Translations under genes and position numbers: made by a program
The notes under the pieces: model-generated
The model's database searches: none
Seen by the model: the letters and a program-made list of their open reading frames with translations, nothing else
Told to the model about the DNA's origin: nothing
Shown: positions 47,871 to 58,200 of the stretch, piece by piece
Layout of the letters: every line of letters begins with the position of its first letter
Numbering within the stretch: the first letter of the stretch is position 1
Assembly: GCF_000340215.1 (NCBI RefSeq)
Contig: NW_006921543.1
Coordinates: 1,488,001 to 1,552,000 of the forward strand
DNA: 64,000 nucleotides
Reading direction: 5' to 3'
Origin: Pseudocercospora fijiensis CIRAD86
Lineage: Eukaryota > Ascomycota > Dothideomycetes > Mycosphaerellales > Mycosphaerellaceae

Positions 47871-49112
47871 TTACTACTAAGGCCTAGGATTAATAGCACC
47901 CCCGGGGTGTTATTAGCTAACTAATTAGAGGCCGGCAAACTAGGATAATAAGACTATACTACTATAGTAAACGCGTACCGAGTGCTAACAAACGCGCTAT
48001 AACGCGTTAACTATTCGCTGCTCTTTTAGGAAACTACCTCTTTATTAGCGCACCCTATAAGACCCTTCTCTTAGCGCCCCCTTATTCTATTAAGATCTTA
48101 AGGCCTAGGCGGTCGGCGGGGATAGCGCGCGCGGATAGTAATAATAATAATAACGACGGCGCGGCCGGCGCGGCTATATTAGTAATAGTGTTACGGAGTG
48201 TATTACTATTTAAGAAAGGAAGGACATAGCTATATTAGTAACAGTATTACTAAGTTGTTATTAGTTAAAGAAGGAAATTAGAAGCAAGGTAAAGTTAGCG
48301 CTAAGACGGCTAGCGCCGCTATTATTAACATTACTTGCTATTATTACTACGCCTATAGACACAACCTTACCTATACTACGAGCCTAAGGCACTAAGGGGT
48401 TAATTAAAACTTTGATTAAAACTTTAAGCCGCCTAAAAGATTAAGCGACTAGTAGACTAACTAAGGGCAAAACTATAGAGCTAAGCTAGCCGGGGTCGAT
48501 CTTGCGGACAATAGGTTACTCCTCGATCTATCTAACCCTTTAAGCGAGGCGAACCTCTACTACTATACTTATAATAGCCTTTACCTATAGAAACTAGACG
48601 AGCTGTGTTTTTTAAAAGATAAGATAAGATTAATAATTAAAGGCTACTAAACCTAACTAATTAGGGCTAGTAAAACTGCGATAGTAGATAATAGTCCTCG
48701 TAATAATAAGAACAACCCTCGGAACGGACAAACCCTCGGAAGCGGACATTGCTAGGTCTTTTAAGAGTAGACGCAAAGAACTCGGTACGATATTACTTAG
48801 AACGGAGGCAGGGCTATAATACCTCGTACGTCTACCTATTATAGTAGGGAAGACGCGCTCGTATTATAACTAGTCGAAGGCCCTTAATTCTTATAGATAC
48901 ATATTACTTTATAGGTTGTTATATATAGGAATAGCGCAGTTAGAGTTAGACATTGTATCGGAAGGTAAGGTTTGATATAGTTACATAATTAGGTAGTTGA
49001 GTGTTTAATTTAGCGCGGGCTAAGCAGCTTATTAGACTTGCTAAGTTAGCGGCAATAGAGGTCGTAGAATATAGACAGGCTACGAGGGCGCGGCCTTTAG
49101 AAGGGAAGCGTG
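47871..49112. other. Gypsy-2 3' non-coding region
   Basis: No coding relic. It includes a GC-rich block (GCGCGCGCGG near 48125, GGCGCGGCCGGCGCGGC near 48157). A similar block lies in Gypsy-3 at about 57005-58200. Such a long 3' region is unusual for the clade. Confidence 0.6.
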
Positions 49113-49309
49113 TATTAGGGCTAAAGAGGCTATACGTAATTGGTATATAACTAGGCTAAGCGAAGCTAGGGTCTTAGTGCCTTAGGTAGGGCTTAGCGCT
49201 TAGTAATAGGCTAACTTGCCTACCTTCCTCCCTCTCCTCCTAGCTCCTTATCGAATACTACCTATACCTACTACTACCCTATCTACCTACTAATATAACC
49301 CTTCTTATA
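49113..49309 (+). repeat. Gypsy-2 3' LTR (197 bp)
   Basis: Pairs with 42124-42320; followed at once by CCCTC. Confidence 0.93.
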
Positions 49310-49314
49310 CCCTC
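49310..49314. repeat. Target-site duplication of Gypsy-2, right copy (CCCTC)
   Basis: Exact repeat of 42119-42123. Confidence 0.9.
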
Positions 49315-49378
49315 GCTCTACGCGCGCTTTCGTATACCTTCGTAACGCACTTTTTTCCTTAATTCGACGACTTTTATA

Positions 49379-50042
49379 ATACCGAGTCTACTTAACTAAG
49401 TTACGACGCCTCGTAAGAAGGGACCTACTGCTTCTACGGGTCGTAATAAGACTAGAAATAGTAGAACGAGTATAGTATATTAACGTAAGAAGGCTACTAC
49501 TACTACCGCTAGATCTAGTACTAGAAAGGGCGTCGCGAGTAAGGCTCCGCGTAAGATAACGGCAGGCAAGGCTCTACGTAAGACGACGACTAGCGCTTCT
49601 ACTACTAGTAGTAATAATCGTATAAAGCGTCGATAGCGCCTAGGAAGTAAGTCCTATTTATAGCCGGCAGCGTAGCCGGTAGCGTAGCCGGCATTCTTAC
49701 TGTCTTTTTACTAATCCTTCTTTAGCCGTAGCCCTCTACAAGATTCGGAAGTATTAGAAGAGTTCTAATCTCCTAATCCGTAAAGCTCCTTTCTAACGAC
49801 TTATTCGCGAAATTGCCTAGGCTTATAGAACGGACCTTCGCTTCTAAGCCTCCGCGATAGGCGCCCTTTAAGAGGCTATAGAAGCCTACCTAGTCCGTAT
49901 CTTCGAATATATATTTCTCTTCTACCTCTTTTCGGACTATACTAATACTATTTTAGCGGTCAACCTTATAGCTATCTACGCGAAGCGTATAACGATTATA
50001 GATAAGGATTTTAAAGCACTCGATTAGATTCTAAAAGGCTAG
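49379..50042 (+). pseudogene. Histone H3-like gene (H3-a) with two introns, inside the hAT element
   Basis: The start is ATA at 49379 (ATG before RIP). Exon 1, 49379-49646, gives a basic tail of about 89 residues containing ARSSTRKGVASKAPRK, close to the H3 tail around Lys9 and Lys14, and ends in RRQRLG. Intron 1 runs 49647-49725 (GTAAGT, CTAAT branch, TTTAG). Exon 2, 49726-49908, reads VALYKIRKYQKSSNLLIRKA, PFQRLIREIAQAYRTDLRF and QASAIGALQEAIEAYLVRIF. Intron 2 is 49909-49956, with its donor mutated and CTAATAC...TTTTAG kept. Exon 3 reads VNLIAIYAKRITIIDKDF. Gln codons are TAG/TAA. No extra loop-1 residues, so it is H3-like rather than a typical CENP-A, though the tail is about twice the usual length. 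The end is uncertain. Confidence 0.85.
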
Positions 50043-50407
50043 AATGTCTATATTCGAGATAGTGCTAGGTAGGATAGATATTCTAGTAGGAAGGATGTTT
50101 GTAGTATCGTCTATAAGCTTTTCTATATACGAAATAAGCCGCTATTATACGGCGCTATATACCGCGCTCTAAATACTCTCTAAGCATATATATATAGTAT
50201 AATATACTTTATTAGCCGTACGGAATAGAAGTCTTCGAAAATCCCGTTAGTTCTAAGGAGTAAAAAGGCCGGCTACGCTACTAGGTTTTTTAAAGAACTA
50301 AAAGAAGATATATATTCCGGTTGATTTGTATTAGTTTAGATTTTTATAAAAAGAAAATAGGGAAAAATAAGGAAGGTTAAAGAGCCTAATGCTTATAGTT
50401 ATAGGCA

Positions 50408-50830
50408 TTATTCCTGTTTTCTAGACTATATTATACACCTGCCTTCGTAACTCTACCTAATACTCCCTCTAAATATCCTTATACTCTACCTACTAGAAAT
50501 TTAACTAGGTACCTAGACCTATAGCTGCCTCTATATCTTTTACTATCTTCTATAGGTTAAAGGACTCCTCTATAGCAGCCTCTACCTCCTTATATAATAC
50601 GAAGTTACTACCTGCCCTACCCTTTATATCTCCTAAATAACTAAGAGTTCTAAGGAACGAACTAGTATTCGGCCTTAGTATAGCGAGTAACTAGTAGAAC
50701 GTTCTATAGAGCTGCCTTATAGCTCTTTTATATACTATACTAATACCGAGGGAGGAGCTATCCTAGTACTTAATATTAGAGAATAGTTTAGTTAGAAAGT
50801 GTTCGAACTTCTTAAGGAGGGCTTCTAGGG
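50408..50830 (-). pseudogene. Unrecognised hAT passenger protein, copy in hAT-B
   Basis: Inverted counterpart of 28690-29120. Both copies support the same long frame (about 145 residues) with only RIP-type stops. It sits between H3-a and the right terminus. No domain is recognised. Confidence 0.5.
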
Positions 50831-51233
50831 AAATCGATAAGTTCTACCTAGATCTAGATAATAATATTCTACCGAGCAGTTAGGGAATTAAATAGCGAGC
50901 GAAAGGATAAAATTTATACCTAATAAGTGCAGTTTCTAAACTAAACTATAATAGCTTATATATATATATATGCTTTTAATTAGTTAGTGCCCTTAGCTAA
51001 TTGTCTATAGATTTAGGGTTATATAAGTACCTTCCTATAACTAAAAAATACCGGCTACGCTACCGGCTACACTCTCGTATCTTATAAAGGGCTTGCTTCG
51101 AGTTACGTAGACATTCTTACACTTCTTAGAAACCGATAAATTCTATAGTTCGAACTAGCTAATCCTATAGTTGCTTAGCAAACTAACCTAAACTAAACTA
51201 GATCTTCGGCTTAGCAAACTAAACCAAACTAAC

Positions 51234-51253
51234 CCGAACTACTACGGGGTCTA
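51234..51253 (-). repeat. hAT terminal inverted repeat, right end of hAT-B
   Basis: CCGAACTACTACGGGGTCTA, exact reverse complement of 33760-33779. Just inside it are repeated AACTAAACTAGATC/AACTAAACC-type subterminal motifs. Confidence 0.85.
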
Positions 51254-51404
51254 CGCGTTAGGCTAATTAGCTATAACTAGCGATATAGTAAGGCTTAGGG
51301 TTATACCTCGCTACCTTCTACTTATAGCTCTCCTTATATCTCTTAAAGTATTTCCCTTCGGCTTTATAACGATATATATTCTATAAAAACGCATTATTAT
51401 ATAG

Positions 51405-52045
51405 TACTAACCGCTTCGTTAGGATACGACGAAGCGCTTCTAGTTAGTAAGCCGCTTCGTTAGGATACGTCGAAGCGCTTCTAGCTAGTAAGCTGCTTTA
51501 TTAGAATACAACAAAGCCCTTCTAGTTCGAGCTAGTAAGCCGCTTCGTTAGAATACGTCGAAGCGCTTCTAGTTAGTAAGCCGCTTCGTTAGAATACGTC
51601 GAAGCGCTCCTAGCTAGTAAGCCGCTTCGTTAGGATATAATAAAGCGCTTCTAGTTCGAGCTAGTAAGCTGCTTTATTAGAATACGACAAAGCGCTTCCG
51701 GTTCTAGCTAGTAAGCCGCTTTATTAGAATACGACAAAGCGCTTCTAGTTCTAGCTAGTAAGCCGCTTTATTAGAATACGACGAAGCGCTTCTAGTTAGT
51801 AAGCTACTTTATTAGAATACGACGAAGCGCTTCTAGTTAGTACGCCGCTTTATTAGGATACGTCGAAGCGCTTCTAGTTAGTAAGCTACTTTGTTAGAAT
51901 ACGACGAAGCGCTTCTAGTTAGTAAGCCGCTTCGTTAGGATACGACGAAGCGCTTCTAGTTCTAGCTAGTAAGCCGCTTCTTTAGAATACAACTAAGCGC
52001 TTCTAGTTAGTAAGCCGCTTCGTTAGGATACAACGAAGCGCTTAA
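51405..52045. repeat. Array of about 15 hairpin-forming units (41-50 bp)
   Basis: Units read about CCGCTTCGTTAGGATACG, then ACGAAGCGCTTCTAGTTAGT and AAG, some with an extra TTCGAGC or TCTAGC. Within each unit CGCTTCGT pairs with ACGAAGCG around a short AT-rich loop. Where RIP changed one arm (CTTTATT) the other arm is often changed to match (ACAAAGC). Confidence 0.88.
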
Positions 52046-53200
52046 GAAATATTAAAGTAAGAAGGCGTTTATATTCTAAGTCGTATCTCGACTACGCCTA
52101 TATCTAGCTAATTAGCTATAACTAGCGATACGGCCCTATCCGATATACCTCGCTCTATCCTACTTATAGCTCTCCTTATATTCCCCGAAGTATTTCCCTT
52201 CGGCTTTATAACGATATATATTCTATAGAGACGTACTATTATAGGGTAGTAAGCCGCTCTATTAGAATACGACGAAGCGCTTCTAGTTAAGAAATATTCG
52301 GGGTATTACGAAGTAAGAAGCCGGTTATACTCTAAGTCGTATCTCTACTATACCCGCGTCTAGCTAATTAGCTATAACTAGCGATATAGCCCTCGCTCCC
52401 TTAGAACGCGACGGAGCGCTTCTAGTTAAGAAATATATAGGGCACTACGAAGTAGGCTTACCTACTAGCTATCTACCTCGGTATATCTCGAGTCCTAGCT
52501 ATCCCTATCCCTCTAAGTATTTCCCTCCGGCTTTATATCGATACGTCTTCTAAGAAGACGCATTCCCCTACCTCTTACCCTCTAGTTCTATAAGTAGGGA
52601 TTTACCTATCTTCTTAGCTATACTTTTAGTCTTATATTAAGTATACGAGGTACCCTTTCCCGAAATCTAGCTAACCTATCTGCCCGATATTAATTAAATA
52701 TTATTAGAACCTAGCTAACTATCTAATTAAATAGCCTTCCTTCGCTATTATAGAAGGCTACTACGAACCTTACCTTATATCTCGTATTACTCCGCCTATC
52801 GCCTAGTAAGAACTTTTACCTTTAATAATAGACCTACCTATAATACTCTTTAGGTTTACTTATCCTACGGTACGATAGAGGAATAACTTAAAACTTTTAG
52901 TACGTATCTAAACCGCCTAGTTTTAGGTATATACCTAAAGTTTTAAGTTGTTTACGGTATCCTTTAATTACTAGACTTTAGGTTTTATAACGTCTACGGG
53001 AAGGCCGTAGGTAGTATACAAACCTGCTTATACGTACTGCTTTATACGTAAAATATACTACGCTACTATTCCTTGCTCTCTTATATATAAAATATATCGC
53101 TAGAAAGGGGTAGCCCTTTCTAGTATTAGTAGTTTCTACAAGATAGAACTACCTCCTTAAATTCTTTACTTATTAGCGAGGCTTATATATAAGCTTTGCC
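52046..53200. other. RIP-mutated region with repeated segments and a weak coding relic
   Basis: The segment TAGCTAATTAGCTATAACTA recurs near 52103 and 52365 and begins near 51260. From about 52590 to 53200 one frame reads LPIFLAILLVLYQVYEVPF, LRTLPYISYYSAYRLVRTFT and EEQLKTFSTYLNRLVLGIYL with RIP stops. Not recognised; possibly a DNA-transposon or host-gene relic. Confidence 0.35.
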
Positions 53201-54184
53201 CTCCGCTATTAACGGAATTAATACGATACTACCTAAAGGATAGCGTAAGCTACTCGGTACTAAAGAGGAAGAGCGGAAGAAGAAGGCCGAACGTACCGCG
53301 AAGAAGTTAGCGAGTACGGCTCTACGACGAGCCTAGAAGAAAGTATAGCAAGCTAAGTAAGACCTAGGCGTAGTATCCTCTTCGTCTACGCTACTACTAT
53401 ATCTAGCCGCTATATCGTCTACCTCCTTAGCTACCTAACTCATTCCCGATATTAACCCTCTACTTCGTAGCTAAACAGCCGTAGTAGGTAGTTAAATACT
53501 CTAGAGTTAGTACTATTCGGCTAGTTAGGGACGGCTACTTCTCCTAGTACTACGACTACTACTGCTCTCTTTATAGATAGCGCTACGTATAAATACTAGA
53601 GATAGGCTATAGCTCCTCGCTACCTATATTAACTAGCTCGAGATTAACGATATTATCGCGGTAGTCGATTAATTTGCGAGAGCCGACGCCGCTAGCTCTA
53701 CTCTAAGGGATAGTACTTCTATATCTATCGTTTAATAATCTATCGTATAGGCTGTCCCTATATACGACTAGCCTCGGTTAGCTATCCGGTAGGCTCCTCT
53801 ACGCCCTCTTCTCCCTAAAATAGATAGCACTTAACTAGTATACCTATCTAATACTCTCCCTTCGTATATAGGTCCTCTTACTCTATATAGAATAGTTTAC
53901 CGCCCCGCTCCTATAGCTACTAGATCTCCTTCGTCCGCTATAGTACAATCTCTACTAGCGCTAGCTTCTATACTAGCGATACCTCCCTAGCTAGCTTCTA
54001 TACTAGCGATACCTCCCTAGCTAGCTTCTATACTAGCGATACCTCCCTAGCTAGCTTCTATACTAGCGACGCCTTCCTAGCTAGCTTCTATAGTAGCGAC
54101 GCCTTCCTAGCTAGCTTCTATCCTAGCGACGCCTTCCTAGCTAGCTTCTATATAAGCGACGCCTTTCTAGCTAGCTTCTATCCT
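53201..54184 (+). pseudogene. Gene relic with basic coiled segment and C-terminal 10-residue repeats
   Basis: With TAG as Gln one frame runs from about 53210: LPKGQRKLLGTKEEERKKKA, then ERTAKKLASTALRRAQKKVQ, a Ser/Leu-rich middle, then tandem LASILATPSQ-type decapeptides at 53961-54184. The Lys/Glu-rich start is like the C-terminal tail of pogo/Fot1-type transposases, but no catalytic domain was found upstream. Not recognised. Confidence 0.4.
53961..54184. repeat. 30-bp tandem repeat, about seven to eight copies
   Basis: Unit CTAGCTTCTATACTAGCGAT plus ACCTCCCTAG (later copies GCCTTCCTAG). Since 30 is divisible by three, it keeps one frame and encodes decapeptide repeats LASI(L/V)A(I/T)P(P/S)Q. 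Confidence 0.92.
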
Positions 54185-55010
54185 AAGTAGTATACTAGTA
54201 GTAATAAGGGTTATAAGGGTCCTACTACTATATAGGGTAGCTAAGTGTTATACTCGGGCTACTAAGCGTTATACTTGCCTAGAAGTATTTTAAACTATTT
54301 TTAATAAATTAATAAAAATACTAGGACGCTTTCTACGTATTATACTCGATATATTAGGCCTAGAACTACGACTTAGAAGTATTATACTAGTAGTAATAAG
54401 GGGTGGAAGTGTCCTACTAATTTATAGGGCTACTAAGCGTAACAATCGAGCTACTAAGTGTTATACTTACGTAGGAGTATTATCAATTCTACTAGTAAAA
54501 ATCGGGCTTAGGGCTAGTATAAAAAGTTACTAAATTTAAGTAATTAGTATAGTTCTAGAAGGGTTATAAGTCCTAAACGACGGCTAGAATAGGCTAGTTC
54601 TTAATAGGGCCTCGCTAGGTCGTCGTCGCTATTATTTGTTTTCGGATTTCTTAGGCTAGGGCTACTAAGCGTTATACTTGACTATAAGTATTTGTAATAA
54701 ATTAATAAAAATACTAGAACGACTTCTACGTATTATACTCGATATAATAGGCCTAGAAGTACGACTTAGAAGTAGTATACTAGTAGTAATAAGGGTTATA
54801 AGGGTCCTACTCCTATATAGGGTAGCTAAGCGTTATACTCGGACTACTAAGCGTTATACTTGCCTAGAAGTATTTTTAATAAATTAATAAAAATACTAGG
54901 ACGACTTCTACGTATTATACTCGATATATTAGGCCTAGAACTACGACTTAGAAGTAGTATACTAGTAGTAATAAGCGTTATAAGGGTCCTACTACTATAT
55001 AGGGCTACAA
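54185..55010. repeat. Tandem degenerate repeats of about 180-200 bp
   Basis: AGTATACTAGTAGTAATAAG recurs near 54187, 54380, 54776 and 54957. Each copy is followed by GGGTCCTACT-like sequence, ACTAAGCGTTATACTTG and TTAATAAATTAATAAAAATA. The third interval is longer and includes unique sequence. The open frame of about 69 codons at 54678-54887 falls entirely in this array. Confidence 0.8.
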
Positions 55011-55016
55011 AACGTT

Positions 55017-55112
55017 TGTTAGAGGCTATACGTAATTAGTATATAACTAGCTCGAGTAAAGCTAGGGTCCTAATGCCTTAGGTAGGGCTTAGCGCTTAGC
55101 GTTAGGCTAACT
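55017..55112 (+). repeat. Truncated LTR fragment of the Gypsy-2/Gypsy-3 family
   Basis: TGTTAG then AGGCTATACGTAATTAGTAT and GGTAGGGCTTAGCGCTTAG match the first half of the 197-bp LTR, with a short deletion after the first six bases. The match ends near 55112. No partner LTR in the same orientation lies nearby. Confidence 0.75.
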
Positions 55113-56802
55113 AGTATTATAGCAGGTACGGAACGCCGGGCCTATATATCTCCTATAGGACCGTAGATACCTCTTTAATACTATACCTTTACTAACCTAC
55201 TAATCGTCCCTCGTATAACAATTAGTAGCTTCGCTTTAGTTAGATCTAGATCCGTTTAAATAGTACCCGAGTACTAGACGAACGGGCACCTTAAAAAAGC
55301 AAAAAACCCTACCGCCGCCGCGAACGCGACCGCGAGGTCCTATACTAGCTATACCGACCTACCTACCTAACTATAACAACTACCTACGTTCGATACGATT
55401 ACGATAGTCCTCTAAGTTCCGTATATTATCTTCTATATATATATAGATATATACCGACGGCGCCCTATAGCCCTCTAATTACTAGACTAGGCGGCCTACC
55501 TTCCTTATTTAGGTTTGTTTACTCGATACTAATGCCTACCGAAGCGGGCACTCGTCGAGGCAAGAGCTTATAAGTACCCTAATAGTTACCCGACTTTCGT
55601 CTAGTTCCTTAACTCTATACTTATCCTATATCTATAAGATTAGCGAGCCTACGCTTATTCTATAAATATACTAGCTTCTATACGCCCCGATTTAGATACC
55701 TACTCGTTAAATATCGCTTTTTGCTTTAAAGAGTTCTTAGCTAACGCCGGTTACGCTAAGTTAGTATACTAGAAGCAAAGAGACCCGCTTATAGTAGTCG
55801 TTACGAAAATTACTACTTATTATTAGCCTCTAGAAGAATATATACCGCGAAAACTCTCGGACGCTAGAGATAGTACTATCCTCGGTTTCCCTTAGAATTA
55901 GGTAGTTAACCGCTCTTTAGTTATAGTAGTAGCGAAGACGCTAATTGTACTCTATAACGAACTTGCTATTTTAGATATAATAGAACCTAACGACTTAGCG
56001 GCTCCTACTCTAGAACTAGCGCTACCCTTACTAGATATAGTAGTACCTACAAGTCCGGATACTAGTCTATAGCTACGTCGCCGTCGGACGATTTTAGTAG
56101 CTAGTACGCGACGTGTTATATACGTACGTTATAGGTCCTTACCGATTGTTTTTCCCCTAGGTCTACGAGAACTTAGTACCTTAGAGCTATTAGTCCCGAG
56201 TAGCCCTATCTTGTTTTTACCGGTTTCTATCGACCCTAAGTAGTAAGGTCCTAAGTAACAAGGTCCTAAGCCTAAATAGGAGGATATAGAGTAATAGAGC
56301 CCTAAGCCCGAATAGTAAGAGCTTCCGGCCCTAAGTAGTCTAGAGTCCTCTCTATTAGGTCCTAAGCTCTAGTATTAAAGTCCTAAGATATAGTAGCGAG
56401 GACCCTAATAACGAGAGCTATTACTTCCGCTCCTATCGGCCGAGCCTACCGCCGATATATCGTAAGATATAGACCTAGATGCCTAGCGTATAGACTCGGT
56501 ATATATAGAGCCTAGCGTAGAACGTAATCTACCTTCTCGCTAGTAGCGCTATAATAGGTTAGTCGACGCTTTCCTAGGTATAGAGGCTAGGCGTCTAGTC
56601 GCGGACCGCTAGCGAGTATACAATATAGGCGCGGGACTATCCTCCTAAAACTAGCGTAATAGTAAGTAGCTAGCTTACGATAACCCGTAGCCTTAACGCC
56701 TACGAGAGGGCGCGCTACGCGAAGTCCTAGTATATAAGAACTAGAACGCCGCTAGCGCTAATACGGCCGCTAAAGACGTAGACGGCGAAATCCTAAACGC
56801 CG
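55113..56802 (+). pseudogene. Unrecognised gene relic interrupted by Gypsy-3
   Basis: With TAG as Gln one frame reads for much of this stretch: EARAYKYPNSYPTFVQFLNS, FKEFLANAGYAKLVYQKQRD, VVVTKITTYYQPLEEYIPRK, then a Pro/Gln/Glu/Ser-rich region near 56220-56400 with GPKQQGPK repeats, and finally IEARRLVADRQRVYNIGAGL. Gypsy-3 begins at 56808. The Gln/Pro-rich middle suggests a disordered linker. No family is recognised. Confidence 0.45.
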
Positions 56803-56807
56803 CTAAC
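56803..56807. repeat. Target-site duplication of Gypsy-3, left copy (CTAAC)
   Basis: CTAAC before the LTR equals 63907-63911 after it. Confidence 0.9.
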
Positions 56808-57004
56808 TGTAAGAAGGGTATATTAGTAGGTAGATAGGGTAGTAGTAGGTATAGGTAGTATTCGATAGAGATCTAAGAGGAGAGGGAGGAAGGCAGGCTA
56901 GTTAGCCTAACGCTAAGCGCTAAGCCCTACCTAAGGCATTAAGACCCTAGCTTTACTCGAGCCTAGTTATATGCTAATTACGTATAACCTCTTTAGTCCT
57001 AATA
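56808..57004 (-). repeat. Gypsy-3 3' LTR (197 bp; left end of element on + strand)
   Basis: Reverse complement of the Gypsy-2 LTR. It reads TGTAAGAAGGG ... GTCCTAATA on the plus strand and pairs with 63710-63906. Confidence 0.92.
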
Positions 57005-58200
57005 TACGCTTCCCTTCTAAAGGCCGCGCCCTCGTAGCCGGTCTATATCTATTCTTAACCTCTATCGCTACTAACTTAGTAGGTCTAGTAAGCTTCTTAG
57101 TCCGCGCTAAATTAAATACGCAATTACCGATTATATAACTATATTAAACCTTACCTCTAATACAATACAATGTCTAACTCTAACTACGCTATCCTTGTAT
57201 ATAATAAAGTAATATATAACTACGAGAATTAAGGACCTTCGACTAATTATAATACGAGCGCGTCTTCCCTACTATAATAGGTAGACGTACGAGGTATTAC
57301 AGCCCTGCCTCCGTTCTAAGTAATATCGTATCGAGTTCTTTACGTCTACTCTTAAAAGACCTAGCAATGTCCGCTTCCGAGGGTTGTCCGCTTCTAAGGG
57401 TTTGTTCTTGTTATTACGAGGGCTATTATTTACTATCGTAGTTTCGCTAGCCCTAATTAGTTAGGTTTAGTAGCCTTTAAGTGTTAACTAATTATATCTT
57501 TTTAAAAAACTTAGTTCTTCTAGTTTCTATAGGTAAAGGCTATTATAAGTATAGTAGTAGAGGTTCGCCTCGCTTAAAGGGTCGGAAAGATCGAGGAGTA
57601 ACCTATTATCCCGGGTCCGTAAGATCGACCCTAGCTAGCTTAGCTCTATAGTTTTGCCCTTAGTTAGTTAGTCTATTAGTCTACTTAATCTTTTAAGCGG
57701 CTTAAAGTTTTAACTTAGCCTTAAAGTTTTGATTAAAGTTTTAATTAAAAGTGCCTTAGGCTCGTAGTATAGGTAAGGTTGTCTTCGTAGGTACGGTAAT
57801 AATAGTAGGTAATGTTAATAATAGCGGCGCTAGTCGTCTTAGCGCTAACTTTACCTTCTTCTAATTTCCTTCTTTAACTAATAACAACTCGGCAATACCG
57901 TTACTAACATAGCTATGTCCTTCCTTTCTTAATAGTAATACACTCCGTAACACTATTACTAATGTAGCCGCGCCGGCCGCGCCGTCCTCGCCGATTGCCT
58001 AGGCCTCGAGGCCTCGATAGAATAAGGGAATAAGAGGGGGATCTGTAGGGCGCGTTAGTAAAGAGGTAGAGTCCTTAAAAGAGCATGCGATTAATTAATT
58101 AACGCGTCGTAGCGCGCCTAGTATAGTCTTATTATCCTAGTTTGCCGGCCTCTAATTAGTTAGCTAATAGTACCCCGGAGGTAGTATTGTTCCTAGGCGA
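57005..58200. other. Gypsy-3 3' non-coding region
   Basis: Counterpart of 47871-49112, with the GC-rich block near 57968-57990. No coding relic. Confidence 0.6.

Larger units (their letters stand above)
42124..49309 (+). mobile_element. Gypsy-2: complete chromodomain Ty3/Gypsy retrotransposon nested in hAT-B
   Basis: A 7186-bp element with 197-bp LTRs and CCCTC duplication. It encodes gag with a CCHC knuckle, pol with RT, RNase H and integrase, and a C-terminal chromodomain, then a 1.2-kb non-coding stretch before the 3' LTR. All frames carry RIP stops. It is the same family as Gypsy-3 and unrelated in LTR sequence to Gypsy-1. Confidence 0.95.
33760..51253 (+). mobile_element. hAT-B: large hAT-superfamily transposon (about 10.3 kb without Gypsy-2) carrying two histone H3-like genes
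   Basis: The left end TAGACCCCGTAGTAGTTCGG at 33760 and right end CCGAACTACTACGGGGTCTA at 51253 are perfect inverted repeats of 20 bases. The first base was probably C (CAGACC before RIP), like many hAT ends. Inside are a hAT transposase relic, two histone H3-like genes and several unrecognised coding relics. Gypsy-2 splits it at 42123/49310. The 8-base flanks (GTAATCTT left, CGCGTTAG right) do not match, so either the two ends come from different insertions or rearrangement followed. That the two ends belong to one insertion is inferred. Confidence 0.7.

Noticed and set aside
49379..50042. CENP-A (centromeric H3) instead of H3
   Set aside because: The tail is long, but loop 1 has no extra residues and reads YRTDLRF as in H3. 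A divergent H3 variant is the safer call.
33760..51253. 8-bp target duplication for hAT-B
   Set aside because: Flanks GTAATCTT and CGCGTTAG do not match even allowing RIP changes, so a clean single insertion is not shown.
51405..52045. CRISPR-like array
   Set aside because: The genome is fungal, units are contiguous without unique spacers, and they form palindromes with RIP variation.
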